DNA of 64,000 bases from Clostridium sp. CAG:967 (GTDB lineage: Bacteria; Cyanobacteriota; Vampirovibrionia; Gastranaerophilales; Gastranaerophilaceae), in NCBI GenBank assembly GCA_000433095.1, contig HF991463.1:1-64000 (forward strand), written 5' to 3'. Shown here in pieces: positions 7,970 to 15,590 of this stretch. A program made the position numbers and the translations under genes. The number at the start of each line of letters is the position of its first letter. The first letter of the stretch is position 1. Under the pieces are notes generated by a model. It saw only the letters and a list, made by a program, of their open reading frames with translations. It was not told the DNA's origin and ran no database searches.

Positions 7970-9109
7970 ATGCACGATTTTGTTTTTAAGGAAATTATAA
8001 ATTCGGATATTGAAAACGAGCTGTGTAAGATTGGTTTTGATAAATCTTATGTTAAAAAAGCTTGTGACAAATATGAGTATAAAAATATAAAAATATTTTC
8101 GTTAACACCTGCTCAGGCAAATATTATAAAGCAGACAGCGCTGTCTGTAGGAGCAGATTGTGCTACTCACAGAGAAGTTATTACAGGCAGGGTTGAGAAA
8201 TCAGACTGTATATTGGGCGGAAGTATCTCTCAATTAAATAAAGTTGCAGATAAACTTAGGTTTCAACCGTTCGGATTGAGAGAGCTCGGAGAAAAGCTGA
8301 TTGCGTTCTGCAATACAGCTAAGTCAGGAAAAGTTCATATTGTCGGGATATTGAATATAACGGAAAATTCTTTTTCAGACGGCGGTCTTTATAATGACTT
8401 TGAAAAAGCAAAAGAGCATTTATTGACATTAATAAACGACGGGGCAGACATTATCGATATTGGTGCGGAATCTACAAAGCCGTATTCTATGCCTGTTGAA
8501 CCTGATATACAGCTTGAAAAACTTATTCCAGCAGTTAATTTTGCCAGGGGTAAAATCAAAATAAGCATTGATACAAGAAGTGCAAAAGTTGCAGAAGAAT
8601 GTATAAAAGCAGGTGCTGAAATTATTAACGATGTATCGGGACTTGAATATGATAAAAATATGGCTGAAGTCATTGCAAAATACGGTGTAAAGGTTATTAT
8701 ACAGCATTCAAAAGGAACTCCTGAAAATATGCAGGTTTCTCCCGAATATGATAATTTAATTGATGAAATATATTTTGACTTAAAAAGAAGGATTGACTAT
8801 GCAGTTTCTAAAGGCATAAAAGAAGAAAATATAATAGTTGATCCGGGAATAGGCTTCGGGAAAACACGAGAAGATAATTTTGAAATCATAAGACGTATTA
8901 AAGAATTTAAAGGGCTCAGATGTCGTGTGATGCTGGGTGTTTCAAGAAAAAGCCTTTTAAACATGAATGATGAAGACAATTTTACAAAGGATATTTTTAC
9001 AGCTGCTTTAAATACTCTTGCAATTGAAAGCGGAGTTGATTACCTTCGTGTGCACAATGTAAAAATGCATAAACAACTTGTCACATTACTTGAAAATTTT
9101 CAAAAATAG
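7970..9109 (+). CDS. folP: Dihydropteroate synthase with N-terminal extension
   Basis: 379 residues; makes dihydropteroate from pABA and 6-hydroxymethyl-dihydropterin-PP in folate synthesis. The catalytic TIM barrel covers about 125-375: HIVGILNITENSFSDGG (pterin/PP loop), DIIDIGAESTKP (loop 2), ISIDTRSA, IINDVSG, GVKVIIQHSKGTP, IIVDPGIGFGK, and RVMLGVSRKS. About 115 residues precede it, longer than the E. coli enzyme; extended versions are known in Campylobacterota. The extension (KIFSLTPAQANIIKQTALSVGADCATHREV) has no recognised function. The prepilin gene at 9142 follows within 35 nt but has its own promoter overlapping the folP 3' end. Confidence 0.93.
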   Translation: MHDFVFKEIINSDIENELCKIGFDKSYVKKACDKYEYKNIKIFSLTPAQANIIKQTALSVGADCATHREVITGRVEKSDCILGGSISQLNKVADKLRFQPFGLRELGEKLIAFCNTAKSGKVHIVGILNITENSFSDGGLYNDFEKAKEHLLTLINDGADIIDIGAESTKPYSMPVEPDIQLEKLIPAVNFARGKIKISIDTRSAKVAEECIKAGAEIINDVSGLEYDKNMAEVIAKYGVKVIIQHSKGTPENMQVSPEYDNLIDEIYFDLKRRIDYAVSKGIKEENIIVDPGIGFGKTREDNFEIIRRIKEFKGLRCRVMLGVSRKSLLNMNDEDNFTKDIFTAALNTLAIESGVDYLRVHNVKMHKQLVTLLENFQK

Positions 9110-9117
9110 TTTATAAT
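9090..9117 (+). promoter_or_regulatory. Promoter of the 9142 prepilin gene
   Basis: TTGAAA (9090-9095), 16-nt spacer, TATAAT (9112-9117), overlapping the folP 3' end. Confidence 0.6.
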
Positions 9118-9141
9118 GTGAATGTACAATCGGAGTTTGTT

Positions 9142-9912
9142 TTGAAGAAGCCAGCTTTTACATTTTCAGAAGTTTTATTAACTATAACAGTTCTTGGAAT
9201 TGTTGCAGCAATGACAATGCCCGGACTGATTTCAAACTATAAAATAAAAGTTTATGTTGTTCAGCTTGAAAAATCTTTAAGTCAGTTTGAACAGGCTATG
9301 CAAAACATAATGGTTAAGCATGAATGTACTGATATGCCTTGTACGTCAGTGTTTGACGGGCAGGTTACCGATGCGGCATGGAACAAACGTTTTGGTGATG
9401 AAATTACAAAATCCATAAAAATTATTAATACAGCAGAAAATGGTTCTGCAATGTCACCGCATATTACTTCAATGAGCTTGAAGCCTAAAGAAACTATAGC
9501 AGAAGCTCTTGACTGGCGTTCAACAAAGGGTTATAAATTTATGACACCTGACGGAGCATTTTATCTTGTAGAACCTAAACAATGTGAAGCTGTTGCTTAT
9601 CCGAACTTGAGTACACTTAAAAATATTTGTGCAGAAGTTACAATTGATGTTAACAGCCAGAGGCTCCCTAATCAATACGGGCGTGATATTTTTAAGTTTG
9701 TTGTAGGACAAAACGGGCATTTATATGCAATGTACGGTTCTGATTATGCAAGAGCAGTTTATGGTGATGTATCACTAACAGGAACAAATTATTGGGCTTC
9801 AAACGCTTCTTTATGCGCAGGTGAAGGTCTTCTTATCACGGCGCCTGCAAGTGTAAGCGGTTACGGATGTGCAGCACGTGTTATAGAGTCCAATTGGAAA
9901 ATGACATACTAG
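9142..9912 (+). CDS. Type IV prepilin-like protein (no poly-G tract)
   Basis: 256 residues. I chose TTG 9142 (MKKPA/FTFSEVLLTITVLGIVAAM) because CGGAG sits 7 nt upstream and the leader length is then normal; an in-frame GTG at 9118 would lie at the -10 box edge. Prepilin-peptidase site A/FTFSE, hydrophobic N-terminal helix, soluble domain with paired Cys (CTDMPC), and C-terminus SNWKMTY, which matches DNWQMTY of the phase-off gene at 10560. Unlike the other three prepilin-like genes here it has a short leader without poly-G, so it is probably expressed constitutively. Confidence 0.85.
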   Translation: MKKPAFTFSEVLLTITVLGIVAAMTMPGLISNYKIKVYVVQLEKSLSQFEQAMQNIMVKHECTDMPCTSVFDGQVTDAAWNKRFGDEITKSIKIINTAENGSAMSPHITSMSLKPKETIAEALDWRSTKGYKFMTPDGAFYLVEPKQCEAVAYPNLSTLKNICAEVTIDVNSQRLPNQYGRDIFKFVVGQNGHLYAMYGSDYARAVYGDVSLTGTNYWASNASLCAGEGLLITAPASVSGYGCAARVIESNWKMTY

Positions 9913-9929
9913 GTAACATTATAGAAATG

Positions 9930-10020
9930 AGCACCAGCGTAGCGCAAGTGAGCTGAGGGCGACGACTTTGCGGAGTCGGCTTGCGTGAGCATGACGAGCA
10001 GGCAAAGTCAAGACCCGTTA
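9930..10020. repeat. GC-rich extragenic repeat, left of flhA remnant
   Basis: Starts GCACCAGCGTAGCGCAAG and contains a hairpin CGACT-TTGCGG-AGTCG (about 9963-9978). It is much richer in G+C than its surroundings. The same GCACCAGCGTAGC start occurs at 40648. Confidence 0.6.
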
Positions 10021-10037
10021 AATGCGAACGAGCAAGA

Positions 10038-10051
10038 AGCCGCTGGACCCG
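10038..10051 (+). repeat. 14-bp direct repeat, left copy
   Basis: AGCCGCTGGACCCG, identical to 10253-10266. The two copies bracket the flhA remnant. Confidence 0.75.
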
Positions 10052-10057
10052 CCTACA

Positions 10058-10246
10058 TTGATGAGAGCTCATCAGGCATGCGGACAGCAGCCTGTAATCC
10101 TTTGCTCTCCAAGAATAAGACTGCCGTTGTATCAACTGCTTGAACGACATATTCCGACAATTGTTGTAATTTCTTATTCCGAATTGATTACTGATATTAA
10201 GGTTGAAGCTATAGATACAATCGGTGAATCTTATGCAATGGAGTAG
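10058..10246 (+). pseudogene. flhA: flhA 3'-end remnant
   Basis: About 62 codons that match the extreme C-terminus of FlhA, the flagellar export-gate protein: RAHQACGQQPVILCSPRIR, then LLERHIPTIVVISYSEL, then DIKVEAIDTIG, corresponding to the family pattern of QPV-LCSP-R, L-ER--P---V-SY-E and V---G. A short open frame (10022-10246, stop TAG) covers it, but the first dozen codons come from the flanking repeat, and the remaining ~600 residues of FlhA are absent. It sits between two identical 14-bp repeats, separated from the flagellar cluster at 19.7-22 kb. I read it as a displaced or duplicated fragment, not a functional gene. Confidence 0.75.
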
Positions 10247-10252
10247 GAGCGT

Positions 10253-10266
10253 AGCCGCTGGACCCG
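10253..10266 (+). repeat. 14-bp direct repeat, right copy
   Basis: AGCCGCTGGACCCG, identical to 10038-10051, within GGAGCGTAGCCGCTGG; AGCG-TAGC-CGCT can fold back on itself. Confidence 0.75.
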
Positions 10267-10292
10267 TCACAGTAATTTACAAGTGAACATAT

Positions 10293-10499
10293 ATGAAACA
10301 ATTTATTTTATTTTTAATTTTAATTTATCAAAAAATTTCAAAACATACGCCTGCTGTTTGCAGGTTCTATCCGACATGTTCGGAATACACCCGTCAGGCA
10401 ATCGAAAAATACGGCGTTTTAAAGGGAGGTTGGCTTGGTATTAAAAGAATTTGTAAATGTCATCCTTACCACGAAGGCGGATATGATCCTGTGCCTTGA
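10293..10499 (+). CDS. yidD: Membrane protein insertion efficiency factor YidD
   Basis: 68 residues, the normal length. The family signature is complete: short amphipathic N-terminal helix (FILFLILIYQKISKHTP), then CRFYPTCSEYTRQAI, then GGWLGIKRICKCHPYHEGGYDPVP. It assists YidC-dependent insertion of inner-membrane proteins. Usually it lies in the rpmH-rnpA-yidD-yidC cluster; here it stands alone between an flhA remnant and a prepilin gene, whose -35 box overlaps its stop codon. Confidence 0.95.
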   Translation: MKQFILFLILIYQKISKHTPAVCRFYPTCSEYTRQAIEKYGVLKGGWLGIKRICKCHPYHEGGYDPVP

Positions 10500-10524
10500 A
10501 ATTACTTGAAAAATGGTTTATAAT
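10496..10524 (+). promoter_or_regulatory. Promoter of the 10560 prepilin gene
   Basis: TTGAAA (10496-10501, overlapping the yidD stop), 17-nt spacer, TATAAT (10519-10524). RBS AAAGGAGC precedes the ATG at 10560. Confidence 0.7.
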
Positions 10525-10559
10525 ATTTGTATCAGGTCAAGAAATGAAAGGAGCAATTA

Positions 10560-11317
10560 ATGAAAAGATTTGATTTATTCGGGGGGGGGGCAACCGTTTA
10601 AGCTCCAGTAGCAGTGCTTTTACCCTTGCAGAAGGCACTACGTGCGTAGCCATTTCTAACAGTTATCGTAAAGCTGCGTTTACCTTAGCGGAGGTTTTAG
10701 TCACACTCGGCATTATCGGTGTGGTTTCAGCAATGACCGTTCCTTCTTTGATGCAGAATTACCAGCGCCAGAGTTATGTAACCCAGCTGCATAAGGTTTA
10801 TAATGAGTTTTCACAGGCGTTTGTACAGTATCAAACAGATAATAATGCCTTAAACTTAAAAGAAGCAGGGTTCTCAAGTCAGGATAATATAAATTCATTC
10901 ATCAGATCTTACTTTAAAGTTATAAAAGAGTGTGATAGTATGGATGGCTGCTTTGCTGATGCTTATAAAAAGATGAATGGCACAGCAACAAAAGCTTGGG
11001 CTGTTGATTATAAATCTTTTGTTCTTGCAAACGGAGCTTCAATAAGACCTGCTTATTCACCAGAAGGAAATAAAATTATTAATATTGCTTTAGATATTAA
11101 CGGTCTAAAAGGTCCTAATGTTGTTGGAAGGGATTTATTCTGGCTGTATGTATACAATAACGGATTGATAGATGACTGTCCGACTGATACCGGCACAAAT
11201 GCACCTTTAACAAAAGAGCAGAGAGATACATTATATAATACATATTGTATTGTGAGCACATCAGTGGACGGTTGTTTCGGAAAAATTCTTAACGATAACT
11301 GGCAAATGACTTACTAA
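10560..11317 (+). CDS. Type IV prepilin-like gene, poly-G leader in OFF frame (G10)
   Basis: As sequenced, ATG 10560 reads MKRFDLFGGGATV then TAA. Adding one G to the 10-G tract gives a continuous 252-residue prepilin: leader NRLSSSSSA, a first FTLAE site, 20 codons later a second A/FTLAEVLVTLGIIGVVSAM, then a soluble domain ending DNWQMTY like the 9142 protein. The rest of the frame is intact (no other stop), with normal codon use, so the gene looks switched off, not decayed. Without the switch only an internal ATG at 10721, past the peptidase site, could start translation. Promoter, RBS and leader are near-copies of those of the 2891 gene. A terminator follows at 11325. Confidence 0.8.
10581..10590 (+). 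repeat. Poly-G tract, 10 G (OFF)
   Basis: Ten consecutive G, flanked by the same bases as the 2912 tract (TTATTC before, CAACCGTTTAAGCTC after), but one G shorter, putting the downstream prepilin frame out. Confidence 0.85.
10615..10674 (+). repeat. 60-bp in-frame duplication unit at the prepilin cleavage codons
   Basis: GCTTTTACCCTTGCAGAAGG... (60 bp = 20 codons) repeats the AFTLAE codons that recur at 10675. Between the copies lies the small palindrome CTACG-TG-CGTAG (about 10638-10649). The same arrangement, also 60 bp, occurs at 40867. Confidence 0.75.
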
Positions 11318-11324
11318 CGATTTT

Positions 11325-11356
11325 AAAAACGCCCTTATTTAATAAGGGCGTTTTGT
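11325..11356 (+). terminator. Intrinsic terminator after the 10560 prepilin gene
   Basis: AACGCCCTTAT-TTA-ATAAGGGCGTT followed by TTG. Stem of about 11 bp; also symmetric enough to end the opposite-strand gene at 11356. Confidence 0.8.
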
Positions 11357-11646
11357 TATATTTTTCCCAGACTTTTCAAAAATTTATAGGTAATAACTGT
11401 TGTTTCTTTATCAGTTTGTAATTTTTCAATAATTGCTTTCAAAATTTTATCATAATCGTTAAGGTGTGAAAACTGAAACAATTCTGCTATTTCCACATCA
11501 AGCACTTTACTTATTTTAACAATATTCTCAAGTTTTGGAAACGAGAGCCCATTTTCTATACGTGAATAATTTTCAGGTTTTATATGTTGCGACAATGACC
11601 ATGCCAAGCAGTTATGTATCCCAAATGATAAATTATGTAAATTCAC
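11356..11646 (-). pseudogene. 5'-truncated XRE-family regulator
   Basis: The readable frame (96 codons from a GTG) holds the recognition part of an HTH_3 domain, YSRIENGLSFPKLENIVKISKVLDVEIAELF, and a C-terminal helical tail. The first half of the HTH domain, normally a conserved R-x-LR--KGLSQ--LA segment, is replaced by an unrelated stretch (NLSFGIHNCLAWSLSQHIKP). The frame begins only about 4 nt from the pheS terminator on the same strand, leaving no room for a promoter or RBS. I think the 5' end was lost by recombination; a real short protein is less likely. Confidence 0.6.
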
Positions 11647-11649
11647 ACT

Positions 11650-11682
11650 AAAAAAAGAGCTCCCGATTGGGAGCTCTTTTTA
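11650..11682 (-). terminator. pheS operon terminator
   Basis: AGAGCTCCC-GATT-GGGAGCTCT flanked by A and T runs on both sides; directly follows the pheS stop. Confidence 0.9.
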
Positions 11683-12714
11683 AAACTGTTTTAAAAATCT
11701 TTCGTCATTATTGAAGAACAGTCTTATGTCATCTACTGCGTATTTTAACATTGCAAGTCTTTCAACACCCATTCCGAATGCAAAACCTGTATAGATATCA
11801 GGATCAATTCCGACACCTTTTAATACGTTAGGATCAACCATTCCGCTGCCCAAAATTTCAAGCCAGCCTGTTCCTGAACATATTCTGCATCCTTTTCCCT
11901 GACACATTATACATTGAACATCTACTTCCGCAGACGGTTCTGTGAACGGGAAAAAGCTGCTTCTAAAGCGGGTTGGTCTGCTTTCGCCAAAATATATTCT
12001 TATGAATTCGTTTAAAACGCCTTTTAAATCTCCGAATGTAATATCTTTGTCAACGTACAATCCTTCTATTTGGTGAAAGAAGTTATTTTTACGTGCGTTT
12101 ATATTTTCGTTTCTGTAAACTTTTCCGGGAGCAATTATTCTGATTGGAGGATTTTGATTTTCCATAGCATGAATTTGTGCACCGGATGTTTGGCTTCTTA
12201 AAACTACATTCTTAGCGATTTCTGTGTAAAATGTATCTTGAACATCACGTGCGGGGTGATCTTTTGGAACATTCAAGGCATCAAAGTTATAGTATTCTGT
12301 TTCAACTTCCGGTGAATGTTCTTGCGGTATTACAGAAAATCCAAGTGATTGGAAAATAGAAACAATTTCGTTTGTTGTTGAAGTCAATGGATGAACTTTT
12401 CCTGTCGGGGTATATTTACCCGGCAAGGTAATGTCAATTCTTTCTTTTAAAAGTTTTTCGTTAAGCTCTTTTCTATAGAATTCTTCGTGTTTTTCTTTTA
12501 AAGAATTTTCAAGTTTTTGGGTAATTTCATTTGCTAGTGAACCTACTGTTCTTTTATCTTCATCAGATAAATTTTTAAGGTTCTTTTTAATTTCATTGAA
12601 TTCACCTTTACGGCTTAAATACTTTCCTCTAATTTCCTCAATATCAGCTATGGAAGCTGCTTTTGTCAAGTCTGCCATTGCACATTCATATATTTTTTCT
12701 AATTGTTGTTTCAT
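11680..12714 (-). CDS. pheS: Phenylalanine-tRNA ligase alpha subunit
   Basis: 344 residues, the normal length. N-terminal coiled-coil arm (about 1-90), then the class II catalytic core with motif 2 (APGKVYRNENINARKNNFFHQIEG), GWLEILGSGMVDPNVL, and motif 3 (GFAFGMGVERLAMLKY). It charges tRNA-Phe as an alpha2beta2 enzyme; pheT is not in this window, so the two subunits are encoded apart. Third gene of the kdsA-MBL-pheS operon, 16 nt after the MBL gene. Followed by a strong terminator. Confidence 0.97.
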   Translation of the reverse strand: MKQQLEKIYECAMADLTKAASIADIEEIRGKYLSRKGEFNEIKKNLKNLSDEDKRTVGSLANEITQKLENSLKEKHEEFYRKELNEKLLKERIDITLPGKYTPTGKVHPLTSTTNEIVSIFQSLGFSVIPQEHSPEVETEYYNFDALNVPKDHPARDVQDTFYTEIAKNVVLRSQTSGAQIHAMENQNPPIRIIAPGKVYRNENINARKNNFFHQIEGLYVDKDITFGDLKGVLNEFIRIYFGESRPTRFRSSFFPFTEPSAEVDVQCIMCQGKGCRICSGTGWLEILGSGMVDPNVLKGVGIDPDIYTGFAFGMGVERLAMLKYAVDDIRLFFNNDERFLKQF

Positions 12715-12730
12715 ATTCTTCCCTATATTT

Positions 12731-13357
12731 TTAAATTAGTTCATTATGTTTTTTTTCATAACCTATAGTCGTAATCGGACCGTGTCCGGGAAAAACTGTT
12801 ATTTTATCGTTTAATTTAAACAGCTTGTTTTTAATGCTGTCTGATAATTTTTCAAAACTTCCGCCGAATAAATCAGTTCTTCCTACACTTTCTCTAAATA
12901 AAGTATCTCCCGAAAATAATTTATCGTCAATAAGATAGCAAACACCGCCTTCTGTGTGTCCGGGTGTATGTATGACTTTAATTTTCATATCTCCGACAGG
13001 AATAATATCACCGTCTTTTATGTATAAGTCATAACTTGGAGCATTGCTGTCAGGAAGCCCGAAAAGACGTGTGAATTCATTAATGTTATCAGAGATAACA
13101 AGGTCATCTTTATGAATTACTGCTTGAGCATTCAATGTCTGTTTAAGGGAATTTAACCCCATAATATGGTCAAAATGTCCGTGTGTGAGAAGAATGTATT
13201 CAACATCTGCTCCGAGTTCTTTTACGGTTTGGGCTATTTCCGGAATGTTTGAAGAAGCATCAATTAATACTGCTTTTTTTGTTCTCTCATCCATTACAAG
13301 ATACATATTATTTTCTAATTGACCTGCTATAAATTTTTTCACCGTACTGACAGTCAT
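12731..13357 (-). CDS. MBL-fold metallohydrolase (glyoxalase II-like)
   Basis: 208 residues. The metallo-beta-lactamase fold motifs are complete: LLTHGHFDHIMG (HxHxDH), HTPGHTEGG, FSGDTLF, and FPGHGP. The short length, without the C-terminal domain of GloB, puts it with the YcbL-type hydrolases, probably acting on thioesters such as S-lactoylglutathione or on a related substrate. Cytoplasmic. It lies between kdsA and pheS on one strand with gaps of 34 and 16 nt; the context does not reveal its substrate. Confidence 0.9.
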   Translation of the reverse strand: MTVSTVKKFIAGQLENNMYLVMDERTKKAVLIDASSNIPEIAQTVKELGADVEYILLTHGHFDHIMGLNSLKQTLNAQAVIHKDDLVISDNINEFTRLFGLPDSNAPSYDLYIKDGDIIPVGDMKIKVIHTPGHTEGGVCYLIDDKLFSGDTLFRESVGRTDLFGGSFEKLSDSIKNKLFKLNDKITVFPGHGPITTIGYEKKHNELI

Positions 13358-13391
13358 TTTAAAGTTCTCCGATTAATTTTGAGTGAAATCA

Positions 13392-14213
13392 TTATCTTCT
13401 CACCAGTTCAAAAATATCCCTGCAAATTCTAAACAGTTCTTCGGCTTTATCCAGGGGAACCATATTAGGACCGTCGCATTTAGCTTTGTCGGGATCAGGA
13501 TGTACTTCAAAGAAGAGAACATTTGCACCTGCTGCCATAGCTGCTTTTGCAAGTGGAGCAACAAATCTTCTGTCACCGCCTGAGCATGTACCTTGAGCAC
13601 CCGGAAGCTGTACGCTGTGTGTAGCATCAAACACTACCGGATAGCCAATGCTTTGCATTATTGGAATAGCTCTAAAATCCACTACAAGATTGTTATAGCC
13701 GAACGAACATCCTCTGTCTGTCAGAAGAATTTGATGATTTCCGCAGTCTTCTACTTTTTTTACCAGCGGCGCCATTTGTTCCGGAGCTAAAAATTGTCCT
13801 TTTTTAATATTTATAATTCTGCCTGTTTTTGCGGCTGCTGCAAGCAAATCAGTCTGTCTGCAAAGAAATGCCGGAATTTGTAAAATATCCGCAACTTTGC
13901 TTACAGGTTCAGCCTGCGATGGTAAATGAATATCGGTAACGATAGGCAAATCAAATTTTGATTTTACTTCTGCAAGCATTTCAAGCCCTTTTTCCATTCC
14001 GGGACCACGAAATGTGTCTAAAGATGAACGGTTAGCTTTATCAAAAGATGATTTAAATACGTAGTTTATACCCAGTTTTTGTGTAATTTCTTTTAAGCCT
14101 TGCGCTGTTTCGTTTAAAACTTCCTGATTTTCAGCTGCACAGGGTCCGGCAAGAATTGTTAATTTATCTGCGCCGATTTCAAAGTCTCTCAATTTAATTT
14201 TCTTTATTTCCAT
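13392..14213 (-). CDS. kdsA: 3-deoxy-8-phosphooctulonate synthase
   Basis: 273 residues. Condenses arabinose 5-phosphate with PEP to Kdo-8-phosphate, for the inner core of LPS; strong evidence for an outer membrane with LPS. Conserved parts: LTILAGPCAAENQE, YVFKSSFDKANRSS, GPGMEKGL, DIHLPSQ, IPAFLCRQTDLL, INIKKGQFLAP, DRGCSFGYNNLVVD, DATHSVQLPG, and FFEVHPDP. First gene of a three-gene operon with the MBL gene and pheS. Confidence 0.97.
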   Translation of the reverse strand: MEIKKIKLRDFEIGADKLTILAGPCAAENQEVLNETAQGLKEITQKLGINYVFKSSFDKANRSSLDTFRGPGMEKGLEMLAEVKSKFDLPIVTDIHLPSQAEPVSKVADILQIPAFLCRQTDLLAAAAKTGRIINIKKGQFLAPEQMAPLVKKVEDCGNHQILLTDRGCSFGYNNLVVDFRAIPIMQSIGYPVVFDATHSVQLPGAQGTCSGGDRRFVAPLAKAAMAAGANVLFFEVHPDPDKAKCDGPNMVPLDKAEELFRICRDIFELVRR

Positions 14214-14318
14214 AAACTAATTATATTTTAAATATATTGTAATTACAAGCTGTAATAGCATAAGAATATTTGTATTTTTACAATAATTGTGCTAAACTTC
14301 CTAACAGAGGAGAGTTGT

Positions 14319-15533
14319 ATGGATACTAAAGTTACTTGTTTGAAAAATAATATTGAATTTGCTTATAAAAAGAATTCCAATACGCCACGTGTTGCGTTTT
14401 ATTTGAATTTTTCTTTGAATAATCCGCTGCCTGAACCCGGTGTTTATTCTTTGATGGTAAGACTTTTTATGCAAGGTACTAAAAATCGTACTGCTCAGCA
14501 ATTGTCAGAAGAACTTGACAAATATGCTATTGAATTTTCTTCTGAATTAAAGCTTGATTATATAAAGTTTAAGTTTGTTTGTTTAAATGAAGATTTTTCA
14601 AAGGCTCTTGAGATTTTTGAGGATATAATAAAAAATACGACATTTGATGATTTTGATAAAGAAAGAGCAAAACTTGAAGGTGAAATTGTTGCGGAGCTCG
14701 ATTCTCCTCGTGCAAAAGTCATAGACGGTTACTACAAAAATATTTATGAAGGTCATAATTACGGCTATACAAACACTGTAATATTGGAAAATCTTAACAA
14801 CTTAAAGAAAGAAGATGTTGTTAATGCATATAAAACTATAGTTAATGACAGTAAAAAAGTTGCGGCATTTGTCGGCGATTTGGAATATGATGATGTCTTC
14901 AATCAGTTAGATAAAGCTTTTGGTGATATTGCACCTTCTGTTAAAGAACTTCCAGATTTGAGAAAACCTGTTCTTGATAATGAGAAGAACATTGAAATTA
15001 CAAAACCTGATATGAATCAGGCGCATATAATTAAAGGCTGGATTGCTGATACTGCAAACAGTGATGATTACCCTGCTCTGGCTCTTTTAAACATTATCTT
15101 AGGCGCAAGCGGGTTATCTTCAAGATTGTTTCTGGAACTTCGTGATAAAAAAGGTCTGGCTTATGTGGTTAGAAGTTCTTATGATATTGCAAAGCTTGCA
15201 GCGAATTTTTCCATTTACATTGCGACTGAACCTAAAAATATTGATGTATCACTAAAAGGTTTTGACGAAGAAATTCAAAAGATTAAAAATGTGTTAGTCA
15301 GCGAAGAGGAACTTGAAAATGCAAAAAATAACATCTTCGGCAAATGGGCATTTATAGGAGAAACTAATTCCCAACAGGCAAACTGGCTTGCTCATTACGG
15401 TATTAACGGTTTTGGTTTTGATTTTCAGGAAAGCGCAAAAGAAAGAATTAAAAAAGTTACTCCTCAGGATATAATGGATTGTGCAAATAAATATTTTAAT
15501 GAAAAATCAGTTACCGTTATATTAAAGCCATAA
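14319..15533 (+). CDS. M16-family peptidase-like protein lacking the zinc motif
   Basis: 404 residues from ATG 14319, RBS GAGGAGAG; an upstream in-frame start at 14289 is rejected. Two M16 domains: N-terminal about 1-190 and C-terminal about 195-400 (HIIKGWIADTANSDDYPALALLNIILG, SSRLFLELRDKKGLAYVV). Where active M16 enzymes have HxxEH the sequence reads VYSLMVRLFMQGT, so the metal ligands are missing. In bacteria such subunits often pair with an active M16 protein, as the alpha/beta pair of mitochondrial processing peptidase. The partner is not in this window. Confidence 0.88.
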   Translation: MDTKVTCLKNNIEFAYKKNSNTPRVAFYLNFSLNNPLPEPGVYSLMVRLFMQGTKNRTAQQLSEELDKYAIEFSSELKLDYIKFKFVCLNEDFSKALEIFEDIIKNTTFDDFDKERAKLEGEIVAELDSPRAKVIDGYYKNIYEGHNYGYTNTVILENLNNLKKEDVVNAYKTIVNDSKKVAAFVGDLEYDDVFNQLDKAFGDIAPSVKELPDLRKPVLDNEKNIEITKPDMNQAHIIKGWIADTANSDDYPALALLNIILGASGLSSRLFLELRDKKGLAYVVRSSYDIAKLAANFSIYIATEPKNIDVSLKGFDEEIQKIKNVLVSEEELENAKNNIFGKWAFIGETNSQQANWLAHYGINGFGFDFQESAKERIKKVTPQDIMDCANKYFNEKSVTVILKP

Positions 15534-15590
15534 CCTTATCAGGTAATAGAGAACCGCTAAGAAACGATAAATAATTGTTAGGAGGCGGTT

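Noticed and set aside
10022..10246. 74-codon ORF as a novel small gene
   Set aside because: Its last ~62 codons match the FlhA C-terminus, and the first dozen come from flanking repeat; no RBS.
10721..11317. Independent gene starting at ATG 10721
   Set aside because: This ATG lies after the prepilin-peptidase site within the hydrophobic helix; the complete frame begins at 10560 with one more G.
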